A stretch of DNA of 64,000 bases, taken from contig DEFM01000002.1 in assembly GCA_002350855.1 (NCBI GenBank), positions 63,516-127,515 on the forward strand, given 5' to 3'. How positions within the stretch are numbered: the first letter of the stretch is position 1; the number at the start of each line of letters is the position of its first letter. The notes below the pieces were generated by a model. That model was not told the origin of the DNA and searched no databases. It saw nothing but the letters and a program-made list of their open reading frames with translations. Made by a program: the position numbers and the translations under genes. The stretch comes from Prevotellaceae bacterium UBA2852. GTDB lineage: Bacteria > Bacteroidota > Bacteroidia > Bacteroidales > Bacteroidaceae. Shown in pieces: positions 9,201 through 15,720 of the stretch.

Positions 9201-9812
9201 TTAAACATTAAACGATTTAATTATCGATTTAATCTGTTCGTCCAACGGGCTATCTCCATCATTAACAATCACAAAATGACAGAACTCCCTGATTTCGTCA
9301 TCGGCCGACTGCTGGCGAATACGTGCTTCTATCCTTTCGGGAGTAGTATTATCACGCTTTATCACTCTTTGGATGCGCACATCGAGAGGTGCGGTAACTC
9401 CAATCACGGCATCGAGGGAATCAAGAAAACCAGCTTCCTTGAAAATGGCTGATTCCACAAATACAATGTCCGAATCCTGCTCTTCTGCCCATCTTAGGAA
9501 GTCGTTCTTCACTACCGGATGCACAATGGAATTGATGATGCCTGTATGTTCTGCGGAAGCGAAAATATACTTCTCCACAACCGGTTTGTTCAGCACCAGG
9601 CTTCCTTCATTATCTTTGACATAGACCTGATTCCCGAGCAATTCTGTCAAACGGCTGATAATTATCCTGTCGGAAACCATAAGTTCCTTTGCCCTTTGGT
9701 CGCAGAAATAGACAGGATAGCCCATCTGCTCAATTATCTTGCAGACGAAACTCTTTCCGCTGCCTATTCCACCCGTTACACCAACTTTGAAGGGCTTACC
9801 GCTCCTATTCAT
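9201..9812 (-). CDS. coaE: Dephospho-CoA kinase
   Basis: Last step of coenzyme A synthesis: phosphorylates the 3'-OH of dephospho-CoA with ATP. It has about 203 residues. The P-loop GGIGSGKS lies at residues 14-21, with the FCDQRAKELM and VESAIFKE segments downstream. I place the start at 9812, one base after the ybbR stop, which gives the usual short lead into the P-loop. An alternative ATG at 9827 would add five residues and overlap ybbR by 14 bases. It is part of the minus-strand group nusB-yajC-ybbR-coaE-DUF5606. Confidence 0.94.
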   Translation of the reverse strand: MNRSGKPFKVGVTGGIGSGKSFVCKIIEQMGYPVYFCDQRAKELMVSDRIIISRLTELLGNQVYVKDNEGSLVLNKPVVEKYIFASAEHTGIINSIVHPVVKNDFLRWAEEQDSDIVFVESAIFKEAGFLDSLDAVIGVTAPLDVRIQRVIKRDNTTPERIEARIRQQSADDEIREFCHFVIVNDGDSPLDEQIKSIIKSFNV

Positions 9813-9813
9813 C

Positions 9814-10788
9814 TCAGCGCTCCTCATGCTCTATCACCACATCAACACGTGCCGGATTAATCTTCACATTGCCTACACCATCGGGGCAATGTCGCATAAT
9901 CACAGCACATTGATGGTCATCAGGTCGTATGTCGTTATAGTCAACACAGAGCACGAAATCTTCTGATTTCACCTGATTGTACATCGAGGAACTGACTCTG
10001 AAAGTCACATCAACGGTGAGAGGGAAAGTACGGAGGATTTCATGCTGAGGCACATTCTCGCTGTAAATAGGCACAGAGAGCGTTTTGTTTGTAAACAAAT
10101 CCACGCATACGGTCACGTCCACGCTGTCGGGCACACATTTCACACCCTTTGGGGCAGAAAGCGCCAATCGCATCACAGTAGTGTCTTGCAGATTGGTAAG
10201 TACTCGCCGTTCGGTGTAAATTGTGGTAATTGTGTCAAACAGATAAGCTGGAGCATAGATGTCCACGAACGTGGGTTCTATCGTCACTCCGCACTGGACA
10301 TGCTTCTCGTCAGACTCAGCCCTGCCGTTGAAAACTATCGGCACATAGCGGTGTTCGCCTGTTGAATAGAACACTTCAAGAGTAGCGGGATTGATGGAAT
10401 TGAACGTAAGTGAGCGGCCCAGCTGATTAGTCAGCAATCGTCTCCACAACGTATTGTCAATCAATATCCTTCCGTCCTCTTTGGTTAGAGTAGTGAAGTC
10501 GATTTCAATAGTGCGTAAAGTAGACTTTGTGATGTAGTTGATGATGTCATACCCCCTTCCACTAACATTCACATTCACCTTCTCCGGAATCTTCGAAGTA
10601 ATGATAATATTGTGAGGAACATTGGTCAGCCGCAGTTCAAAGTCAACATTCGTGGAAGTATATTCCTTGAATGTCTGCATAAACCAGAAGGCTATCGCGA
10701 CAAGGAGGAATGCTAAAAACACAAGAAGTTCACGGTTGACCTTAATCAGCCGCAAACTTCTCCGTATTTTCGTCCACGTTTTTCCCAT
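9814..10788 (-). CDS. YbbR-like domain protein
   Basis: Membrane-anchored protein of 324 residues with one N-terminal transmembrane helix (about residues 20-38, VFLAFLLVAIAFWF). The extracytoplasmic part is built of YbbR-like beta domains; the segments EKVNVNVSGRGYDI and PTFVDIYAPAYLFDTI fit the repeat pattern. In Firmicutes, YbbR (CdaR) modulates the cyclic-di-AMP synthase, but no such cyclase gene is adjacent here, so that role is not implied. The gene lies between yajC and coaE, the usual Bacteroidetes order. The start ATG is 23 bases after yajC. Confidence 0.85.
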   Translation of the reverse strand: MGKTWTKIRRSLRLIKVNRELLVFLAFLLVAIAFWFMQTFKEYTSTNVDFELRLTNVPHNIIITSKIPEKVNVNVSGRGYDIINYITKSTLRTIEIDFTTLTKEDGRILIDNTLWRRLLTNQLGRSLTFNSINPATLEVFYSTGEHRYVPIVFNGRAESDEKHVQCGVTIEPTFVDIYAPAYLFDTITTIYTERRVLTNLQDTTVMRLALSAPKGVKCVPDSVDVTVCVDLFTNKTLSVPIYSENVPQHEILRTFPLTVDVTFRVSSSMYNQVKSEDFVLCVDYNDIRPDDHQCAVIMRHCPDGVGNVKINPARVDVVIEHEER

Positions 10789-10811
10789 GTAGGATTACGG
10801 ATTTACCCGAT

Positions 10812-11177
10812 TTATCGTTGAACAGCCTGAGAAGAATCTGCGTAAACGTAGTTACGGTCTACCTGGATAGCAACTCCTTTTGCTATTTCGATAGTAACGT
10901 AGTTCTCACCTTTGTTCAGATCCTTGATAGTGCCATAGAGACCACCGGCAGTAACCACCTTTGTACCTATGTCAAGCTTGTTGCGGAATTCCTGCAATTC
11001 TTTCTGACGCTTGCGCTGAGGACGGATCATGAAGAAATACATGATTGCAAACATAGCAACAAGCATGAGAAGCATTGAAGTCATGCCTCCTCCAGCTTGT
11101 GGCTGTCCTGAAGCAGAGCTACCAGCCGCAGCACCTGCTGCAGCACCATCTAAAAGATTGATTAATAAGAGATTCAT
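10812..11177 (-). CDS. yajC: Preprotein translocase subunit YajC
   Basis: Small inner-membrane accessory subunit that associates with SecDF in the Sec translocase. It has 121 residues: an Ala/Gly-rich N-terminus, one membrane helix with the typical AIMYFFMIRPQRKRQKE junction (about residues 42-62), then the conserved cytoplasmic domain (GTKVVTAGGLYGTI). The N-terminal low-complexity stretch is longer than in E. coli YajC. It sits 32 bases downstream of nusB in the same direction. Confidence 0.95.
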   Translation of the reverse strand: MNLLLINLLDGAAAGAAAGSSASGQPQAGGGMTSMLLMLVAMFAIMYFFMIRPQRKRQKELQEFRNKLDIGTKVVTAGGLYGTIKDLNKGENYVTIEIAKGVAIQVDRNYVYADSSQAVQR

Positions 11178-11209
11178 AATTGTGATTTATTAATTTGTTC
11201 AGTTTATTT

Positions 11210-12133
11210 TTACTTCATTATCTTTCCGCTGGCCTTGAGCTGTCTTGCTACATTATCCAGAATTCCGTTGATGTAGCCTGCGCTCTTTTGAGTGCTGTAG
11301 TATTTTGAAATCTCTACAAACTCGTTGATTGTAACCGAAACAGGGATGTTCGGGAAATTGAGAATCTCCGACAAAGCCACCTGCATGATTATCACGTCCA
11401 TCAATGGCAGACGCTCGAAATCCCAATTACGGGTATTCTGCATTATCATGCTCTTATACTCGTCTTCATGGAGAATGCTTGTACGAAGCAGCATTATCGC
11501 AAATTCCCTGTCTTCTTCATCCTTGAATTCAGGAAGCAGTTCCTGATTCTCCTGAAGCTGCGGTTCAAACTTCTTGATAGTCTTCAACACGAACGTATCT
11601 ACAATCTCCTTGTCGTCGTTCCAGTAGAGACTTTGTTCTTCAAGAATTTCATCTATGCGTTCATCCTTCATAATGATATTCTTGTAAACCTTGCGCCAGA
11701 ACTCACGATCATCGTTATAGTCCACGGACACCTTGTTCATGTATTCTTCGTATTCATCCAACTGCTTGATGTCGGCATAGAGCTTTCTCAGATAATCGGG
11801 ATAATTCACCCACAACTGGTTTTGATTTTCCTTGAACTCCAGCAACTGCTTGTTGACAGCGAGCTGAGCTGCAAACTGATTGTCAATAAACCTGTGGCTG
11901 ATTGTCTCCACTTTATGAGCAAACTTGTTTATCTGCTCTTTCTGCTCAATCTCCTCATCCGCATAACGTGTCACATCAGTTATCAGCCAGAGCATATAAT
12001 TATAAAGATCGTATGCCTTCGACAAACTTTTCTCCAATTCAAGCTCTACGGAGTTGATGTTCTTACCTGATTGCTGGTAGTAAGAATACATCAACTGAAC
12101 AATTTTCAGACGTATAAGAGTACGGTTAATCAT
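11210..12133 (-). CDS. nusB: Transcription antitermination factor NusB, long Bacteroidetes form
   Basis: Part of the rRNA antitermination complex; it binds boxA RNA with NusE (S10). At 307 residues it is about twice the E. coli length. The N-terminal NusB-like part (LIRLKIVQLMYSYYQ) is followed by an extra helical, strongly charged middle region. The canonical C-terminal NusB helices come last (LMDVIIMQVALSEIL, VTINEFVEISKYYS, AGYINGILDNVARQL). This extended architecture is normal for Bacteroidetes. First gene of its operon, with a TAnnTTTG box upstream. Confidence 0.93.
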   Translation of the reverse strand: MINRTLIRLKIVQLMYSYYQQSGKNINSVELELEKSLSKAYDLYNYMLWLITDVTRYADEEIEQKEQINKFAHKVETISHRFIDNQFAAQLAVNKQLLEFKENQNQLWVNYPDYLRKLYADIKQLDEYEEYMNKVSVDYNDDREFWRKVYKNIIMKDERIDEILEEQSLYWNDDKEIVDTFVLKTIKKFEPQLQENQELLPEFKDEEDREFAIMLLRTSILHEDEYKSMIMQNTRNWDFERLPLMDVIIMQVALSEILNFPNIPVSVTINEFVEISKYYSTQKSAGYINGILDNVARQLKASGKIMK

Positions 12134-12168
12134 AATAATTCAAAAAACACCTTTTTTGTTTCAATTTG

Positions 12169-12176
12169 CAAAGTTA
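12169..12176 (-). promoter_or_regulatory. Promoter -7 box of the nusB operon
   Basis: Reads TAACTTTG on the minus strand, 35 bases before the nusB ATG. No convincing TTTG at 19 bases upstream. Confidence 0.55.
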
Positions 12177-12315
12177 GGAATTTTTGCGATAATCTACGCA
12201 TAAAACAAAAAATCATTTCAAAAATCAAAAAAAATACCGCTGGAATTTCATCAAATAAAAAAAAACAAGCAACTTTGCAAACACATAAACAACTAAACTA
12301 AATATATTAATCAAA

Positions 12316-12393
12316 ATCATCCCCGCAACCAATAGCAGGTAACTATTCCTCCCCATTACGGGGGAGGTGCCTGAAAGGCGGAGGGGGTCTTTA
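12316..12393 (+). repeat. Dispersed GC-rich palindromic repeat, family A, copy 2
   Basis: Starts with ATCATCCCC as copy 1 does, continues with the C-rich arm (CTATTCCTCCCC) and a G-rich arm ending in GGAGGGGGTC. The end lies about 15 bases before the ATG of the DUF3276 gene. A GTG at 12367 inside it opens the same frame but is not taken as the start. Confidence 0.85.
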
Positions 12394-12405
12394 AAACTCA
12401 AACTG

Positions 12406-12783
12406 ATGAACGAGCAAGACAAAGATTTCGTCTTCTCCGAGAGCGTGAAGGCGGGTAAGCGAATCTACTACTTTGATGTAAAGCAGAGTAGAAATGGCGA
12501 CAAGTACATTGCCATTACAGAGAGTAAGAAAATAATGGAAGGTAGTTTCGACAACCCTCGCATTTCTTTTGAAAAGCATAAGATTTTCCTTTACAAGGAA
12601 GACTACGACAAATTCACCAATGCACTTCAGAGCGTGCTCAAGGTGGCGAAGGACGAAATTCCTGTTGCCGAGGCAAGAGCTGAGCAGGAAGCACGAATTG
12701 CAGCATTGCGTGCAGAGCAGGGTTATTATCCTGAGACTGAGGAAGCGAAGTCAGACGATATCAATATCGACATCAACTTCTAA
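12406..12783 (+). CDS. DUF3276 family, PUR-alpha-like nucleic-acid-binding protein
   Basis: Small cytoplasmic protein of 125 residues with a PUR-alpha-like fold, expected to bind single-stranded DNA or RNA. Family hallmarks are the VFSESVKAGKRIYYFDVK and GDKYIAITESKK segments and the ISFEKHKIFLYKEDY strand. The C-terminus is an Ala/Glu-rich helix and an acidic tail. The ATG at 12406 is chosen over an in-frame GTG at 12367, because the 13 extra codons would be encoded by the family A repeat and do not belong to the fold. A terminator follows. Confidence 0.88.
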   Translation: MNEQDKDFVFSESVKAGKRIYYFDVKQSRNGDKYIAITESKKIMEGSFDNPRISFEKHKIFLYKEDYDKFTNALQSVLKVAKDEIPVAEARAEQEARIAALRAEQGYYPETEEAKSDDINIDINF

Positions 12784-12810
12784 CTCTGTCAATCACATAC
12801 ATACTTAATG

Positions 12811-12847
12811 GGAGCAGATGGTACTATCCGTGCCTTCTGCTCCTTTT
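12811..12847 (+). terminator. Rho-independent terminator after the DUF3276 gene
   Basis: Arms GGAGCAGA and TCTGCTCC form an eight-base-pair stem with a long loop, followed by seven T. Confidence 0.8.
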
Positions 12848-12871
12848 TTATTGAAAAAACTCAAATTCCTC

Positions 12872-12902
12872 TTGAAAAAGTCAAATCTTTTTCGTTACTT
12901 TG
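12872..12902 (+). promoter_or_regulatory. Promoter of uxaC
   Basis: TTG (12872) and TACTTTG at 12896-12902, a good TAnnTTTG box, with 21 bases between instead of 19. The leader to the ATG at 12972 is about 65 bases. Confidence 0.55.
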
Positions 12903-12971
12903 CGCTGATATGGTCATTTTTGCACCAGCGCCTAATCATTTATAATTTGTATTTTTTAATTAGTAGAATAT

Positions 12972-14390
12972 ATGAAGACATTTATGGACGAGAACTTCCT
13001 GTTGCAAAGCGAAACTGCACAGAAGTTGTATCACGAACATGCGGCTAAGATGCCGATTATCGACTACCACTGCCACTTGGTACCTCAGATGGTAGCAGAG
13101 AACAAACGTTTTGAAAGCATCACACAGATATGGCTGGGCGGCGACCACTACAAATGGCGCGCCATGCGTTCCAACGGTGTGGATGAACGATTCTGCACCG
13201 GAAAGGACACAAGCGACTGGGAAAAGTTCGAGAAATGGGCGGAGACAGTTCCCTACACCTTCCGCAATCCGCTCTACCACTGGACTCACCTTGAGTTGAA
13301 GACTGCTTTCGGAATCACAAAGACACTCAATCCTGAGAACGCCCGTGAAATCTATGAAGAGTGCAACGAGCAAATCAAGAACGATCCGAAATTCACTCCA
13401 CGCGGGCTGATGGAACACTACAATGTGGAGACTGTCTGCACCACCGACGACCCTGTGGATTCTCTGGAATGGCACAAGGCTGTAGCTGCAGACCCAACCA
13501 TGAAGACCAAGATGCTTCCTGCATGGCGTCCCGACAAGGCTATGGCTGTTGAGGTTCCTCAGAATTTCAAGGCATATGTGGAGAAGCTGGCTGAGGTAAG
13601 CGGCAAGACCATTAACGGCTTCAACGACTATATTGATGTCCTCCAGGCTCGCCACGACTTCTTTGCTTCAATGGGCTGCAAGCTCAGCGACCACGGCATT
13701 GAGGAATTCTATGCAGAGGACTACTCCGACGCAGAGATAAAAGCCATCTTCGACAAAGTATTGGCTGGTCAGATTCCTACAGCAGAGGAAGTACTCAAGT
13801 TCAAGAGTGCTATGATGTACATCTTTGCCGTTCAGGATGCAGAGGCAGGATGGGCACAGCAGTTCCACTATGGTGCCATCCGCGACAATAACTCCAAGAT
13901 GTTCAAGTTGCTCGGCCCTGACACAGGTTTCGACTCCATCGGAGAGTTCAACACTGCAAAGAAGTGCTCTAAGTTCCTTGACCGTCTGAATGCAGAAGGC
14001 AAGTTGGCAAAGACAATTCTCTATAATCTTAACCCATGCGCCAATGAGGTGCTTGCCACCATGCTTGGCAACTTCCAAGACGGCAGCGTTCCAGGAAAGA
14101 TTCAGTGGGGAAGCGGATGGTGGTTCCTCGACCAGAAGGACGGAATGACAAAGCAGATGAACGCTCTCTCATTGCTGGGTCTGTTGAGCCGCTTCGTAGG
14201 TATGCTGACCGACTCCCGTTCGTTCCTCTCCTACCCTCGCCACGAGTATTTCCGCCGTATTCTCTGCAACCTCGTCGCTACCGACATAGAGAACGGCGAA
14301 GTGCCCTACTCCGGCTATGAGGCTAAGCGAGTAAACCAGATGATTGAGGACATCAGTTACAACAACGCAAAAGAATACTTCCAGTTTTAA
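12972..14390 (+). CDS. uxaC: Glucuronate isomerase (uronate isomerase)
   Basis: Converts D-glucuronate to D-fructuronate (and D-galacturonate to D-tagaturonate), the first step of hexuronate breakdown from pectin and glucuronoxylan. It has 472 residues, the family length. An amidohydrolase-type barrel with the metal-binding IIDYHCHL near the N-terminus, the TTDDPVDSLEWH segment, and the C-terminal LTDSRSFLSYPRHEYFRR block are all typical. It stands alone: no uxuA/uxuB or transporter is adjacent. It has its own promoter. Confidence 0.97.
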   Translation: MKTFMDENFLLQSETAQKLYHEHAAKMPIIDYHCHLVPQMVAENKRFESITQIWLGGDHYKWRAMRSNGVDERFCTGKDTSDWEKFEKWAETVPYTFRNPLYHWTHLELKTAFGITKTLNPENAREIYEECNEQIKNDPKFTPRGLMEHYNVETVCTTDDPVDSLEWHKAVAADPTMKTKMLPAWRPDKAMAVEVPQNFKAYVEKLAEVSGKTINGFNDYIDVLQARHDFFASMGCKLSDHGIEEFYAEDYSDAEIKAIFDKVLAGQIPTAEEVLKFKSAMMYIFAVQDAEAGWAQQFHYGAIRDNNSKMFKLLGPDTGFDSIGEFNTAKKCSKFLDRLNAEGKLAKTILYNLNPCANEVLATMLGNFQDGSVPGKIQWGSGWWFLDQKDGMTKQMNALSLLGLLSRFVGMLTDSRSFLSYPRHEYFRRILCNLVATDIENGEVPYSGYEAKRVNQMIEDISYNNAKEYFQF

Positions 14391-14410
14391 TTAATTTATT
14401 AAATTCAATT

Positions 14411-14475
14411 CCGCAGTAGGTAACTACTCCTCCCCCTAACGAAGAGTCCAGGGGGAGGCAAGGGAGGGGGTCTTT
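14411..14475 (+). repeat. Dispersed GC-rich palindromic repeat, family A, copy 3
   Basis: C-rich arm (TACTCCTCCCCC), a longer central spacer than copies 1 and 2, and a G-rich arm (GGGGGAGGCAAGGGAGGGGG) ending in GTC. It ends three bases before the ATG of the plug-domain gene. Confidence 0.85.
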
Positions 14476-14477
14476 GT

Positions 14478-15719
14478 ATGAAACACTTGCTCATATCCCT
14501 GCTTTCGTTTGTGTGCTCCACCGTGAGCGCACAACAGAGCGGTGTGCTGATTGACAATCTGAAAAGCCTGAAAGTGCTGATGGACGGCCAGTGGGACAGC
14601 TACCCTGTTGGGCAGCTGGGAAGCGGTCACTATGTGGAGATCTCGTTCGACGACCTCCAGCACAACTATGTCCGTTACACCTATAACATCACCCATTGCA
14701 ATGCCGACTGGACTCCATCGGATTTGCTCACCAGCGACTATATGGACGGTTTCAACGGCAGCAGGATAGAGACCTATGCTCCGTCGATGAATACGGCGAT
14801 GCTCTACAACCACTACACCCTGCGTCTGCCCAACGACGATGTGCGGTTGAAAGTAAGCGGCAACTACCGTGTGGAGATTTTCGAGGACGGTGATGATGAA
14901 CCTGTAGCTGAGGCCTGCTTCTCCATCGTGGAACCGCGAGTGGGAATTGAAATCAGCGTCACAAGCAACACCGATATTGACACCTACAACAGCCATCAGC
15001 AGGTAAGCTTCGACATCAACTACTCGTCCTACAGCGTTAACCGTCCCGAGCAGGAACTCATCCCCATAGTTATGCAGAATCGCAGATGGGACACCCATGT
15101 GGAGGATCTCAAGCCAACCTATTTGCGAACAAATACCCTGATATTCAATCACAACAAGAAACTGGTTTTCGACGCAGGCAACGAATACCGTCGTTTCGAG
15201 ATGCTGGACGATCATGTCCCGACCATGCGCATCGAAAGCATGCAGTATCACGATCCGCTCTACCATGCCATAGTCATGCAGGACGAGCAGCGCATCAACT
15301 ACATTTACGATCAGGACCAGGACGGACGCTACTATGTTCGCAATGGTGACGAACTCGACTACAACACAGAAAGCGACTATTTCATCACACACTTCCAGCT
15401 GCTCATTCCCGAACTCAGCGGAGGAAATCTCTACCTCTTCGGAGACTTCTCAAACGGACGTTTCACGGACGATTACCTGATGCAGTACAATCATGTTGAC
15501 CATGCCTACGAACTTACCGTTCCATTAAAGCAAGGCTCTTACAACTACATGTATCTCTTTGTCCCTGAAGGTTCTACTGTGGGAAGTTATGCTGAAACAG
15601 AAGGTAATTTCTACCAGACAGAAAACGAATATTCAGTACTGGTTTACCACCGTCCTTTCGGAGCGCGCTACGACCACCTTGTAGGATTTCAAAAGGTAAA
15701 ATACTTAGGAAACAACTAA
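14478..15719 (+). CDS. Type IX secretion system plug-domain protein (DUF5103)
   Basis: Exported protein of 413 residues with a cleavable signal peptide (MKHLLISLLSFVCSTVSAQ). Family DUF5103 was renamed the T9SS plug domain because a member was found blocking the pore of the SprA translocon in Flavobacterium. The first domain spans about residues 20-150 (NYVRYTYNITHCNADWTPS) and a C-terminal beta domain follows (GNLYLFGDFSNGRFTDDY). No other T9SS gene lies in this window, so a role in secretion is inferred from the family only. The start is directly behind a family A repeat. The next gene begins after one base. Confidence 0.82.
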   Translation: MKHLLISLLSFVCSTVSAQQSGVLIDNLKSLKVLMDGQWDSYPVGQLGSGHYVEISFDDLQHNYVRYTYNITHCNADWTPSDLLTSDYMDGFNGSRIETYAPSMNTAMLYNHYTLRLPNDDVRLKVSGNYRVEIFEDGDDEPVAEACFSIVEPRVGIEISVTSNTDIDTYNSHQQVSFDINYSSYSVNRPEQELIPIVMQNRRWDTHVEDLKPTYLRTNTLIFNHNKKLVFDAGNEYRRFEMLDDHVPTMRIESMQYHDPLYHAIVMQDEQRINYIYDQDQDGRYYVRNGDELDYNTESDYFITHFQLLIPELSGGNLYLFGDFSNGRFTDDYLMQYNHVDHAYELTVPLKQGSYNYMYLFVPEGSTVGSYAETEGNFYQTENEYSVLVYHRPFGARYDHLVGFQKVKYLGNN

Positions 15720-15720
15720 C

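Noticed and set aside
12367..12405. GTG start for the DUF3276 protein within repeat family A
   Set aside because: The extra residues (PERRRGSLKLKL) are encoded by the repeat; the family fold begins after the ATG at 12406.
14436..15392. Antisense ORF of 318 codons over the plug-domain gene
   Set aside because: The translation is rich in Val/His and matches no family; the plus-strand gene has a signal peptide and domain pattern.
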